A stretch of 64,000 bases of DNA, taken from positions 124,001 to 188,000 of the forward strand of contig NZ_NFZQ01000007.1 in NCBI RefSeq assembly GCF_002165135.1, written 5' to 3'. The DNA comes from Pseudomonas sp. SID14000 (GTDB lineage Bacteria > Pseudomonadota > Gammaproteobacteria > Pseudomonadales > Pseudomonadaceae). Numbering within the stretch: position 1 is the stretch's first letter; each line of letters starts with the position of its first letter. The notes under the pieces were generated by a model. It made no database searches. It was not told where the DNA came from and worked only from the letters and a program-made list of their open reading frames with translations. Of the stretch, positions 17,101-25,129 are shown piece after piece. Both the position numbers and the translations under genes were made by a program.

Positions 17101-17981
17101 TCGAGCTGAAAGGCCAGCCCGCCATGCCGCTGACTGAAGCCCTGCAAGCGCACCTGGAGATTGCCAAGGTCACCGCGCAGCAGTTGCAGGCCTTCGCCGG
17201 TAATGCCCCGGACCTGCAGCGCCTGGTGCAGCCCGAGTGCAAGGCCGAGCTGCAGGACTGGTTGTGGGGCCGGCAACTGGTCGATGTGTTGCGCGCCTTC
17301 CCCCAGCAGTTGCCGCTGGCCAGCTGGCTGGCCCTGCTCAAACCGTTGCAGCCGCGCCTCTATTCGATCAGCTCCAGCTCGCTGGCGCACCCGGAGCAGG
17401 TGCACCTGACCGTTTCCACGGTGCGCTATGGCGCGCGCAAAGGTGTGTGTTCAAGCTTCCTTGCCGACCGTGCGCAGGCGCTGAAGGTGGCCATCTTCCC
17501 GCAGGTGTCGAAACACTTTCGCCTGCCCGAGGACGACAGCGTGCCGGTGATCATGGTCGGCCCCGGCACCGGCATTGCGCCGTTCAGGGCCTTCCTCGAA
17601 GAGCGAGAGGCACGTGGGGCGAAAGGGGCTAACTGGCTGTTCTTCGGCGAGCAGTACGCGGCCACCGATTTCTATTACCAGGAGCAGCTGCAGGCCTGGC
17701 AGGCGGCAGGGCATTTGCGCCTGGACACAGCGTTCTCGCGCGACCAGGCCGAGAAGGTCTATGTGCAGCAGCGCATGCTCGAACAGGGCGCGCAGTTGTG
17801 GCAATGGCTGGAGGCGGGGGCGTACTTCTATGTGTGTGGCGATGCGCAGCGCATGGCAAGGGATGTGGATGCGGCGTTGCGGGCGATCGTGGCCGAGCAT
17901 GGCGGCCTGGATGCAGCGGCGGCTGCGGCTTATGTCGAAGCGCTGGGCAGGGCCAAGCGGTATCGGCGGGATGTGTACTGA
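14133..17981 (+). CDS. nasA: Assimilatory nitrate reductase fused to a CysJ-type flavoreductase
   Basis: A 1282-residue fusion. Residues about 1-720 are a molybdopterin-guanine-dinucleotide nitrate reductase. They carry a 4Fe-4S site (Cys10, Cys13, Cys17, Cys45 in CPYCGVGC and RLCTKG) and the expected Mo-ligand Cys about 138 in SNSRLCMASAG. Residues about 760-900 are a flavodoxin domain (ASQTGNGELLAE). The remainder is an FAD/NADPH reductase with LYSISSS, GVCSSFLAD and GPGTGIAPFRAFLEER. The protein should therefore take electrons directly from NADPH. The C-terminal BFD-like iron-sulfur module of classical NasA is absent. An AGGAG site precedes ATG 14133. Confidence 0.93.
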   Translation: MTNSEVRSVCPYCGVGCGIVMSVADGKVGKIGGDKLHPSNFGRLCTKGLTAHLPLTAAGRMEDAYVRQQRSEQPVRTGIDQAIAAAASRLLGIIDQYGPDAVALYVSGQLSLEAQYLANKLAKGFIRTRHIESNSRLCMASAGSGYKLSLGADGPPGSYQDFEHADVFLVIGANMADCHPILFLRLLDRVRAGAKLIVVDPRRSATADKADLFLQVRPGSDMALLNGLLYLLQRNGHTNPDFIARHTEGWDELPAFLDDYTPERVAAITGLAESDIIRAAEWIGSASNWMSCWTMGLNQSIHGTWHTNAICNLHLATGAICRPGSGPFSLTGQPNAMGGREMGYMGPGLPGQRSALVAQDRAFVEQQWQLAPGSLRSEGGEGTVALFEQMKSGEVKACWVICSNPVASVANRQQVIDGLRQAELVITQDAFLDTETNRYADILLPAALWAEGEGVMINSERNLTLMPRAVEPPGQSLPDWQIIARVACAMGYADAFDYPDAEAVYEELRRFHNPVTGYDLRGIGYAELREQPRQWPCAPGRDNPRSPLRYCNDGSSQALLHDAQGECPALAFPTASGKARFFARPWLPAAEQPDADYPMVLNTGRVQHQWHTLTKTGKVPALNKLEPGPFVEIHRDDAARLGIAEKDQVAIRSRRGQAVLPVRISDRVMPGNCFAPFHWNDLVGEQLAINAVTCDAVDPLSLQPAFKHCAVTLERVAGERIEALDLNTAIPPTAALSRLLGLDTLPAPVLPDAALAAPRHQVLWASQTGNGELLAERCAERLRGAGLDVQLSCMDAVSPRQLQGAASVVLIASTFGDGDAPDSAAAFWHALQGEEGAHCAELRYAVLALGDSSYNQFCGFGRKLDQRLAELGGRRLLQRVDCEPDFDDAFAAWLDTLLPTLGSAAAPQPVTEPAPAAAYSKQQPWAATLLENRLLNGPGASKETRQLVFDLSGSGFTYAAGDALGVWPRNCPQLVDELLALMQLDSQTMVELKGQPAMPLTEALQAHLEIAKVTAQQLQAFAGNAPDLQRLVQPECKAELQDWLWGRQLVDVLRAFPQQLPLASWLALLKPLQPRLYSISSSSLAHPEQVHLTVSTVRYGARKGVCSSFLADRAQALKVAIFPQVSKHFRLPEDDSVPVIMVGPGTGIAPFRAFLEEREARGAKGANWLFFGEQYAATDFYYQEQLQAWQAAGHLRLDTAFSRDQAEKVYVQQRMLEQGAQLWQWLEAGAYFYVCGDAQRMARDVDAALRAIVAEHGGLDAAAAAAYVEALGRAKRYRRDVY

Positions 17982-18023
17982 AGTGCTCCAGGATGGTGAT
18001 GAATGCACCGGGAATGTGCATGG

Positions 18024-18130
18024 CTGTGCCGGCCCCTTCGCGGGTAAACCCGCTCCCACAAGAACTGCACAGGTCTGAAAATTGCGCAGATCCCTGTGGG
18101 AGCGGGTTTACCCGCGAAGAGGCCGGCACA
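18024..18130. repeat. REP pair, inverted
   Basis: GCCGGCCCCTTCGCGGGTAA and facing GGGTTTACCCGCGAAGAGGC. It lies between the nitrate reductase gene and the nir promoter. Confidence 0.9.
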
Positions 18131-18141
18131 GGGCAATCCAG

Positions 18142-18160
18142 TTGGCACACTCCCTGCTTT
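18142..18160 (+). promoter_or_regulatory. Candidate sigma-54 promoter of nirBD
   Basis: TTGGCACACTCCCTGCTTT has GG (18144-18145), ten bases, then GC (18156-18157), with a full TTGGCAC at -24. Transcription would start near 18169, giving a leader of about 117 bases. No clear NtrC sites were located by eye. Confidence 0.75.
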
Positions 18161-18168
18161 ACCCCAGT

Positions 18169-18269
18169 TACAACAAAGCCCACTGATCAACGGCGATCAA
18201 CCCGGGCCCCCTACCGTGATGAATACAGGCAAAGGCGCCTGGAGCTTCGGCTCCAGGCGCTTTTTTTTT
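18169..18269 (+). promoter_or_regulatory. NasT/ANTAR antitermination leader of nirB
   Basis: Hairpin 1 is TGATC-AACGGC-GATCA (18184-18199). Hairpin 2 is CAGGC-AAAGGC-GCCTG (18226-18241). Both have perfect 5-bp stems and six-base loops with A at position 1 and G at position 4, as required for ANTAR-protein binding. Hairpin 2 occupies the first bases of the terminator stem (18235-18245 with 18250-18260), so the two cannot coexist. The prediction is that NasT holds hairpins 1 and 2 and lets RNA polymerase read into nirBD. Confidence 0.85.
18235..18269 (+). terminator. Leader terminator immediately upstream of nirB
   Basis: GCGCCTGGAGC-TTCG-GCTCCAGGCGC is a perfect 11-bp stem with a UUCG loop. 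Nine T residues follow, ending 16 bases before the nirB ATG. Its placement between promoter and start codon shows that it is an attenuator rather than the end of the previous gene. Confidence 0.95.
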
Positions 18270-18285
18270 GATCGAGGATCGGCTT

Positions 18286-20838
18286 ATGAAGGCAACAGCG
18301 AGCAGCGGGCAACGAGAGCGACTGGTCATTGTCGGCAACGGCATGGTCGGCCACCATTGCGTCGAACAACTCATCAGCCGCGGCGCGCTGCAGCGCTTTG
18401 AGGTGCACGTGTTCGGCGAAGAGCGCCAACGCGCCTACGACCGCGTGCATCTGTCCGAGTACTTCGGCGGCAGCTGTGCCGAAACCCTGGCCCTGTGCGG
18501 GCAGGACTTCTACGGCGCCAACGGTGTTCACCTACATCTCGGTGAAGCGGTGCTGGAAGTCGACCGTGAGCGCGGCGAAGTGGTCACCGCCGAGGGCCGC
18601 TACGGCTATGACCACCTGGTGCTGGCCACCGGTTCCTACCCCTTCGTGCCCCCGATCGAAGGTTCCAGCGGCAATGCCCGCCTGGTCTACCGCACCCTCG
18701 ACGACCTCGACGCCATCCGCGTTGCCGCAGCCAGTGCCCGCCGTGGCGTGGTAGTGGGCGGTGGCCTGCTTGGCCTGGAAGCGGCCAACGCTCTCAAGTC
18801 GCTGGGCCTGGAAGCCCACGTGGTGGAATTCGCCCCACGGCTGATGCCGGTGCAGCTGGACGGCGAGGGCGGCGCCGCGCTCAAGGCACAGATCGAAGCG
18901 CTGGGCGTTGGTGTACATCTGTCGCGTGCCACCCAGTCGATCAGTGCGGGTGAAGACTACCGCTACCGTATGAACTTCGATGGCGGTGAGCATCTGGAAA
19001 CCGACCTGGTCGTGTTCTCCGCGGGTATTCGCCCGCAAGATGCCTTGGGCCGCGCCTGTGGCCTGGAGATAGCCGCGCGTGGCGGGGTGGTGATCGACAA
19101 CCACTGCCGCAGCAGCGACCCACGCATTTTCGCCATCGGTGAGTGCGCCTCGTGGAACGGTAGCGTGTTCGGCCTGGTCGCCCCGGGCTACAGCATGGCG
19201 CGTAACCTGGCGGCGCTGCTGATGGGGGAGGCCGCTGGTGAATTCACCGGTGCCGACATGTCGACCAAGCTCAAATTGCTGGGCGTGGATGTTGGCTCCA
19301 TCGGCGATGCCCATGGCGTCACTCCGGGCGCACGCAGCTACCGCTTCATCGACGAAGCCAACAGTGCCTACCGCCGGCTGGTGGTGGATGCCAGCGGCAA
19401 GCACGTGCTCGGTGCGGTGCTGGTCGGCGACAACAGCTACTACGACACCCTGCTGCAGTACGCCCAGAACGGCATCGCCCTGCCGGCCGACCCGGCGGTG
19501 CTGATCCTGCCGCAAGGTGGCGGCGCACCGGCTCTGGGCGCCGATGCGCTGCCCGACAGTGCGACCATCTGCTCCTGCCACAACGTCAGCAAGGGTGCAG
19601 TCTGCGCCGCCATCGACAGCGGCTGCGGCGACCTTGCCGCAGTCAAGGGCTGCACCAAGGCAGCCACCGGTTGTGGTGGTTGCGCGGCCCTGCTCAAGCA
19701 GGTGTTCGAGCACGAGCTGACAGCCCGTGGCGTGGCGGTGGACAAGAGCCTGTGCGAGCACTTCGCATACACCCGCCAGGAGCTGTACGGGCTGGTACGG
19801 GTGGAGGGCATCCGCACTTTCAACGAACTGCTCGAGCGCCACGGCAAGGGCCACGTTGGCTGCGACATCTGCAAGCCTGCGGTGGGCAGTATCCTTGCTT
19901 CGTGCTGGAACCAGCCGATCATGGAGCCGGCACTGGTGCCGCTGCAGGACACCAACGACACCTTCATGGCCAACATGCAGAAGAACGGTACCTACTCGGT
20001 GGTGCCGCGCATCCCCGGTGGTGAAATCACCCCCGACAAGCTCATCGTGATCGGCCAGGTGGCGAAGAAGTACGACCTGTACACCAAGATCACCGGCGGC
20101 CAGCGCATCGACCTGTTTGGCGCTCAGTTGCACGAGCTGCCGCTGATCTGGGGCGAGCTGATCGAAGCCGGCTTTGAAACCGGGCATGCCTATGGCAAGT
20201 CGACCCGCACGGTGAAGTCGTGCGTCGGCAGCACCTGGTGCCGTTACGGCGTGCAGGACAGCGTTGGCATGGCCCTGCGCCTGGAAGACCGCTACAAAGG
20301 CCTGCGCAGCCCGCACAAGCTCAAGTTCGCCGTGTCTGGCTGCACCCGCGAATGCGCCGAGGCACAGAGCAAGGACATCGGCGTGATCGCCACCGACAAG
20401 GGCTGGAACCTGTACGTATGCGGCAACGGCGGCATGCGCCCGCGGCACGCCGAACTGTTCGCCACCGACCTCGACGACGAAACCCTGGTTCGCCTGATCG
20501 ATCGCCTGCTGATGTTCTACATCCGCACCGCCGACAAGCTGCAGCGCACTTCGGTGTGGCGCGAGAACCTGGAGGGTGGGCTGGATTATCTGAAGCAGGT
20601 GGTCATCGGCGACAGCCTGGGCCTGGCCAGCGAGCTGGAAGCGCAGATGCAGCATGTGGTCGACCAGTATGAATGCGAGTGGGCCAACGCCCTCAACGAC
20701 CCCGAGAAGCTCAAGCGCTTCCGTACATTCGTCAACGACCACCGTGCCGACCCGGACGTGCACTTCGTGCGCGAACGCGAACAGCGCCGGCCCGCTGCGC
20801 CGCTGCACCTGATCCCAACCGTCGAGGAGGCTGTCTGA
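18286..20838 (+). CDS. nirB: Assimilatory nitrite reductase, large subunit NirB
   Basis: The 850-residue protein has an N-terminal FAD/NAD(P)H domain (GNGMVGHHCVEQL, GGGLLGLEAANAL). A BFD-like 2Fe-2S region follows (CSCHNVSKGAVC ... GCTKAATGCGGC, about 430-480). The C-terminal part is a sirohaem-4Fe-4S reductase domain with SCVGSTWC (C-x5-C) and GCTREC (C-x3-C). It reduces nitrite to ammonium in the cytoplasm. ATG 18286 has GAGG eight bases upstream; a TTG at 18268 lies inside the terminator T run and is rejected. The stop overlaps the nirD start by one base. Confidence 0.97.
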   Translation: MKATASSGQRERLVIVGNGMVGHHCVEQLISRGALQRFEVHVFGEERQRAYDRVHLSEYFGGSCAETLALCGQDFYGANGVHLHLGEAVLEVDRERGEVVTAEGRYGYDHLVLATGSYPFVPPIEGSSGNARLVYRTLDDLDAIRVAAASARRGVVVGGGLLGLEAANALKSLGLEAHVVEFAPRLMPVQLDGEGGAALKAQIEALGVGVHLSRATQSISAGEDYRYRMNFDGGEHLETDLVVFSAGIRPQDALGRACGLEIAARGGVVIDNHCRSSDPRIFAIGECASWNGSVFGLVAPGYSMARNLAALLMGEAAGEFTGADMSTKLKLLGVDVGSIGDAHGVTPGARSYRFIDEANSAYRRLVVDASGKHVLGAVLVGDNSYYDTLLQYAQNGIALPADPAVLILPQGGGAPALGADALPDSATICSCHNVSKGAVCAAIDSGCGDLAAVKGCTKAATGCGGCAALLKQVFEHELTARGVAVDKSLCEHFAYTRQELYGLVRVEGIRTFNELLERHGKGHVGCDICKPAVGSILASCWNQPIMEPALVPLQDTNDTFMANMQKNGTYSVVPRIPGGEITPDKLIVIGQVAKKYDLYTKITGGQRIDLFGAQLHELPLIWGELIEAGFETGHAYGKSTRTVKSCVGSTWCRYGVQDSVGMALRLEDRYKGLRSPHKLKFAVSGCTRECAEAQSKDIGVIATDKGWNLYVCGNGGMRPRHAELFATDLDDETLVRLIDRLLMFYIRTADKLQRTSVWRENLEGGLDYLKQVVIGDSLGLASELEAQMQHVVDQYECEWANALNDPEKLKRFRTFVNDHRADPDVHFVREREQRRPAAPLHLIPTVEEAV

Positions 20839-21200
20839 TGAACCTGTCCAATGCTGCTGTGAAAACCCAAGCGAACTGGCAGGTGGTGTGCCGGGTGGAT
20901 GACCTGGTGGCGGATTCGGGGGTGGTGGTGTGGTTCGACGGGGCCCAGGTGGCGCTGTTCTACCTGCCGGGGCAGGCACAGCCGCTGTACGCGGTGGACA
21001 ACCGCGACCCGCGGTCCGGCGCCAACATCATCGGCCGCGGGCTGGTGGGCAGTGTGCAGGGCGAGCTGGTGGTGGCGGCGCCGTTGTACAAGCAGCACTT
21101 CAGCCTGCAGAGCGGGGAATGTCTGGAAGATAGCGGGCAGCGCCTGCGGGTGTGGCCGGTGCGCTTGAACGGGGAGGCGGTGGAGTTGGCTGTGGCCTGA
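20838..21200 (+). CDS. nirD: Nitrite reductase, small subunit NirD
   Basis: The 120-residue protein has the NirD Rieske-like fold (about 10-115). Stretches include VDDLVADSGVVVWFDGAQVA, LYAVDNRDPRSGANIIGRGL and PLYKQHFSLQSGEC. As usual for NirD it lacks the Cys/His pairs of a functional Rieske centre. It starts in the TGATG overlap with nirB, and an AGGAGG lies upstream within the nirB end, so the subunits are translationally coupled. Confidence 0.93.
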   Translation: MNLSNAAVKTQANWQVVCRVDDLVADSGVVVWFDGAQVALFYLPGQAQPLYAVDNRDPRSGANIIGRGLVGSVQGELVVAAPLYKQHFSLQSGECLEDSGQRLRVWPVRLNGEAVELAVA

Positions 21201-21215
21201 TGCTCATCAGTTGCC

Positions 21216-21303
21216 TGCACCGGCCCTTTCGCGGGTGAACCCGCTCCCACAGGGATCTCCACAGTTCTCCAGACCTGTGCATTACCTGTGGGAGCGGGCA
21301 TGC
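21216..21303. repeat. REP pair, right copy truncated
   Basis: CCGGCCCTTTCGCGGGTGAA is complete, but the facing copy ends after CCTGTGGGAGCGGGCATGCGG. The expected remaining half is missing where the LysR leader begins. The break lies 15 bases before the LysR start codon. Confidence 0.8.
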
Positions 21304-21318
21304 GGTAAGCTTGAGCCC

Positions 21319-22251
21319 ATGAACCTCGACACCCGCATCAAGTACCGCCACCTGCTGTGTTTCCTGGAGATTGCCCGGCAGGGCAGCCTGGCCAGGGCTG
21401 CCGACATCCTGGCAATCAGCCAGCCGGCCATCTCCAAGACCCTCAAGGAACTAGAAGACCTGCTGGAAACGCGCCTGTTCGCGCGTAGCCGCCAGGGCGT
21501 CGAGCTGACCCCGGCCGGGACGCGTTTCATGCGTTATGCCGGGCCTAGCGTGCAGGCCCTGCGCGATGGGGTCAGCAGCCTGCGTGGCGAGGCGCGGGCG
21601 CCGTCGCAGGTGCGCATCGGTGTGCTGTCCACGGTCGAAGGCCTGCTTATGCCCGAAGTGTTGTGCCGACTGCACCAGCGGCATGAGGCGCTGGTGATCA
21701 GTGTGGTGACCGGGGTCAGCGCGCAACTGCTCGGCCAGTTGCGCCTGGGCGAACTGGAGCTGGTGGTCGGGCGCATGACCGACAGCCCTCAGATTCAGGG
21801 CCTGTCGTTCGAGCACCTGTACAGCGAGTCGATGAGCCTGGTGGTGCGCCCGGGTCACCCGCTGCTGGCCAGCACACCAGTCGAACGGGGGCAGGTGGGG
21901 CGTTACCCGCTGGTGCTGCCGCCAGCCGGCACCACCATCCGCCAACATGCCGACAGCCTGTTCGTGCAATGCGGCATCCAGATGCCGGCGCAGCGCCTGG
22001 AAACCCTGTCACTGGCCCTGAGCCGACGCTACCTGCTGGGCAGTGATGCGCTGTGGGTGGCGCCGCGCGATGCGGTGCTGCTCGACCTGCGCCACGGCGA
22101 GTTGGTGGAGCTCGACCTGGGCGTGCGCGAACCCGGCGGTTCGGTCGGCATCTGCCGCAATGCCGCCTTGCCGCAGAGCCTGCCGGGGCAGTGGGTGTGC
22201 GAAGTGCTGCGCGAGGTGGCAGGGCAGTATCGCGAGGGGGCCTACCCTTGA
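21319..22251 (+). CDS. LysR-family regulator (PcaQ-like)
   Basis: The 310-residue protein has an N-terminal winged HTH (about 8-67: HLLCFLEIARQGSLARAADI and LAISQPAISKTLKELED). The rest is a LysR substrate-binding domain. The N-terminus resembles PcaQ-type regulators of aromatic catabolism, but no pca gene is nearby, so the target is unknown. The neighbouring nirBD could be incidental. Its 3' end overlaps the convergent TolC-type gene by 10 bases. ATG 21319 is the start; the upstream frame crosses the REP. Confidence 0.85.
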   Translation: MNLDTRIKYRHLLCFLEIARQGSLARAADILAISQPAISKTLKELEDLLETRLFARSRQGVELTPAGTRFMRYAGPSVQALRDGVSSLRGEARAPSQVRIGVLSTVEGLLMPEVLCRLHQRHEALVISVVTGVSAQLLGQLRLGELELVVGRMTDSPQIQGLSFEHLYSESMSLVVRPGHPLLASTPVERGQVGRYPLVLPPAGTTIRQHADSLFVQCGIQMPAQRLETLSLALSRRYLLGSDALWVAPRDAVLLDLRHGELVELDLGVREPGGSVGICRNAALPQSLPGQWVCEVLREVAGQYREGAYP

Positions 22252-23588
22252 ACCCGCTCCGTCAACAGGGCACTGAGGGCCTTGAGATTGTCGTCGCTCA
22301 GGCTGCCGCTGGCTGCCATCAGGCGTAACTGCGCCTGCAGGATGGCATAGCGCTGACGGGCCAGTTGCAGGCGGGTGCGAGTCAACTGCTGCTCGGCATC
22401 CAGTACATCGCTGCTGATCCGTGCGCCAGCCTCGAAGGCATGCGTGGTAATGCGCAGGTCACTCTGGCTGGAGCGCAAGGCCTGTTGCAGGGCCTGGTAC
22501 TGGCTGATCCCGCCGGTCAGGTTGAGGTAGGCCTGGCGGGCCATGAAGTCCGCCTCACGCCGTGCATCTTCCAGCTCATTCTCGGCGGCGCCTTGCAGGG
22601 CGCGGGCCTCACGGGTACGGCTTTGGGTGCCGCCACCGGCATACAGGGGCACGCTAAGCTGCACGCCAACCACCGTCTGGGTGTACTTCTCCTCGGGTAC
22701 GGTCACGTCGTAGAGGCTGCCACCGACCGAAGCAAAGCGGCCATGCGCGGCCACCAGGTCGAGGGTTGGCAGATGGCCGGCCTGTTGTTTGTCCACTTCC
22801 TGTTCAGCGATCAGCTGGCGTACTTCGGCCGCCTGCACCTTCAGGTTGTGCTGGCGGGCCTGGTCGGTCCAGGCATCCAGGCGGGCCGGTTGCGGGCCAC
22901 TGAACGCCACCTGGTCATCAAGCCTGGCCAGCTCGCCCGGCGTACTGCCGGTCAGCCTGGCCAGCGCCTGCTGGTTGAGGCGCAAGGCATTGTCGGCGGC
23001 AATCTGCTCGGCCTGCGCCAGGTCGTAACGGGCCTGGATGCGCTGCACCTCGTTCTCGGTGCCCGATCCCTCGCGGCGGAAGCGCTGCGCCTTGTCCAGT
23101 TGCTGGCCCAGGGTGTGCACCTGCTGGCGACTGGTGGCCAACTGGTCTTCGGCCAGCAACAGTTCGAAGTAGGCGTCGGCCACGCGCAGCATCAGGTCCT
23201 GGCGCGCAGCGAGCAGGTCGATTTCACCGGCCGTGGCCAGGGCCTTGCCTTGTTCATGGCCGATGACGTCCTGCCAGCGCAGCAGGGGCTGGATCAATAC
23301 CAGCGCATAGGCATTGGAGTTGTCGCGTTTGCGGTTGGCAGCGCCGCTGTTCTCGCGGTCGACCCAGGCCGCGCCGCTTTCCAGGGACAGGTGCGGCAGT
23401 AGCTTGGCCAGCCCCTGTGGGGCCTTTTGTGCAGCTGCCTGCTGGCGTTGCTGGGCGGCGGCGTAGGCCATGTCATGCCCCAGGGCCTGCTGGTAGGTCT
23501 GGTACAGGTCGCGGGCCTGGACCGAGCTGGCGCAAGCCAGCGCCAGGCCCAGCACGGCTAGGCGGGTTCGTGTGCTTTGTCCGAACAC
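22242..23588 (-). CDS. TolC-family outer-membrane efflux protein
   Basis: The 448-residue product has a signal peptide (about 1-22, ending SVQARD). It is followed by two repeats of the outer-membrane efflux protein family, rich in long helices (AEQIAADNALRLNQQALARL, EAGARISSDVLDAEQQL). The start is GTG 23588 with AAGGAG upstream; it lies inside the end of the EmrB-type gene (31-base overlap). The longer frame beyond it is antisense to that gene's codons and is not real. It is the last gene of the ten-gene operon and supplies the outer-membrane exit duct for the pump. Confidence 0.88.
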   Translation of the reverse strand: MFGQSTRTRLAVLGLALACASSVQARDLYQTYQQALGHDMAYAAAQQRQQAAAQKAPQGLAKLLPHLSLESGAAWVDRENSGAANRKRDNSNAYALVLIQPLLRWQDVIGHEQGKALATAGEIDLLAARQDLMLRVADAYFELLLAEDQLATSRQQVHTLGQQLDKAQRFRREGSGTENEVQRIQARYDLAQAEQIAADNALRLNQQALARLTGSTPGELARLDDQVAFSGPQPARLDAWTDQARQHNLKVQAAEVRQLIAEQEVDKQQAGHLPTLDLVAAHGRFASVGGSLYDVTVPEEKYTQTVVGVQLSVPLYAGGGTQSRTREARALQGAAENELEDARREADFMARQAYLNLTGGISQYQALQQALRSSQSDLRITTHAFEAGARISSDVLDAEQQLTRTRLQLARQRYAILQAQLRLMAASGSLSDDNLKALSALLTERVQG

Positions 23589-25129
23589 GTCACGGACTCC
23601 TTTGCAAGTGAGGGCTTGGGTTGGCGGGGGTTGCGCATCAGCAGCACCATGGGCACGCCGATCAGCATCACCGCACCGAGCAGGCCGAAGAGCATGCTGA
23701 AGCCGAGCATCTGTGCCTGCTCCCGGGCCTGGATGAAGGCCAGCACGGCGTTGGCCTGGTCGGCACCGAGCAGGTCGGTGGAGAGCCGTCGCGGGTCGAG
23801 GTTGGCCAGGTCCCAGCCGCTGGCGAGCAGGCGGTTTTCGTCGACATGCTCGGAAAGCTGCCGATAACGCGCCCAGGAGAAGCGCGTGAGCAGGGTGGCG
23901 GCGATGGCGATGCCCACGCTGCCACCCAACTGGCGCATCAGGTTGAGCACGCCGGAGCCCATCGAAATCAGCTGCGCTGGCAGTTGGCGCATGGCCAGGT
24001 TGGTCAGTGGCACGAAGATCATGCCCAGGCCGAAGCCACGGATGATCAGTGGCCAGTACAGGGTGTCGGGGTTGCTTTGCAGGGTGAACTGGGTATGCAG
24101 GTACATGGCGTAGCCGTAGACCAGGATGCCCACACAAATGAAGTAGCGTTCATCGATGCGGTTTTCTTGCGACAGCTTGCCGATCACCAAGGTGCTGACC
24201 GCACTGGCCAAGGCGCCGGGGAAGATCACCAGGCCACTCTGGTAGGCGCTTTGTTCGAGCAGCGTCTGCAGCAGCAGGGGCACCATGAACAGTGTGCTGT
24301 ACAGGCCAAAACCGACGCAGAAGGCGCAGACCGAGCCCAGCAGGAACTCGCGGTTGTTGAATAGCGCCAGGTTGACGATCGGGTTGGCCACCCGTCGCTC
24401 CCAGTAGCAGAACCCCATCAGGCCAAGCAGCGCCAGCGCCAGGCACAGCAGGCTCAGGTCTGACTCCAGCCAGTCCCAGTGCTCGCCGCGCTCCAGCAGG
24501 ATCTGCAAGCTGCCGACGCCGATTGCGAGCAGCACGAAGCCCAGGTAGTCGATACTTTGCGGGCGTCGTTCGTTGGGCGAATCGCCCACACACAGCCAGG
24601 CCAGCAGCAGGGCCAGCGCACCGATCGGCAGGTTGATCAGGAAGATCCAGTGCCAGGAGAACTCGTCGATCAGGTAACCGCCCACCGACGGGCCAAGGGT
24701 TGGTCCCATCATCACCCCGACGCCGTACAAGGCCAGGCCGGCGCTGACCTTTTCCTTGGGGAACACGTCGTAGATGATCGCCTGCGAGATACCCAGCAAA
24801 CCGCCTCCGGCCAGGCCCTGCACCACCCGCCACAGCACCATCTGCCACAGCTCCTGCGACAGCGCGCAACCGAGCGAGGCCAGCACGAACAGCGCCGACG
24901 ACACCAGGTAGTAGCGGCGTCGGCCAAACCAGGCCGACAGCCAACCGCTGGCAGGCAGGATCACCACGTTGGCGACGATATAGCCGGTCGAGACCCAGGA
25001 AATTTCGTCCACCGACGCGCCGAAACTGCCCATCATGCTAGGGATAGCGACGTTGACGATGGTGACGTCGAGCAGCTCCATCATCGAGATCAGGGTGACT
25101 GTCACGGCCACCAGCCAGGGAGACTTCAT
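23558..25129 (-). CDS. DHA2-family MFS exporter (EmrB type)
   Basis: The 523-residue protein has 14 predicted membrane segments, the count of the DHA2 family. It has LDVTIVNVAIPSM at segment 1, the motif A loop SAWFGRRRYYLVS, and motif C-like GVGVMMGPTLGPSVGGYL. It exports hydrophobic compounds with proton influx through EmrA and the TolC-type protein. Its ATGA start overlaps the EmrA stop. The substrate is presumably the product of the upstream biosynthetic genes. Confidence 0.9.
   Translation of the reverse strand: MKSPWLVAVTVTLISMMELLDVTIVNVAIPSMMGSFGASVDEISWVSTGYIVANVVILPASGWLSAWFGRRRYYLVSSALFVLASLGCALSQELWQMVLWRVVQGLAGGGLLGISQAIIYDVFPKEKVSAGLALYGVGVMMGPTLGPSVGGYLIDEFSWHWIFLINLPIGALALLLAWLCVGDSPNERRPQSIDYLGFVLLAIGVGSLQILLERGEHWDWLESDLSLLCLALALLGLMGFCYWERRVANPIVNLALFNNREFLLGSVCAFCVGFGLYSTLFMVPLLLQTLLEQSAYQSGLVIFPGALASAVSTLVIGKLSQENRIDERYFICVGILVYGYAMYLHTQFTLQSNPDTLYWPLIIRGFGLGMIFVPLTNLAMRQLPAQLISMGSGVLNLMRQLGGSVGIAIAATLLTRFSWARYRQLSEHVDENRLLASGWDLANLDPRRLSTDLLGADQANAVLAFIQAREQAQMLGFSMLFGLLGAVMLIGVPMVLLMRNPRQPKPSLAKESVTCSDKAHEPA

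Noticed and set aside
14889..17405. An 838-residue minus-strand frame inside the nitrate reductase gene
   Set aside because: It is the antisense of a GC-rich coding sequence, has His/Gln/Arg-rich noise composition, and has no ribosome site or family motif.
18532..20979. An 815-residue minus-strand frame across nirB
   Set aside because: Antisense shadow of nirB for the same reasons; the conserved Cys motifs are on the plus strand.
22242..24137. A 631-residue frame continuing the TolC-type gene far upstream
   Set aside because: Everything beyond GTG 23588 is antisense or out of frame with the EmrB-type gene and has low-complexity composition. A good ribosome site supports the shorter start.
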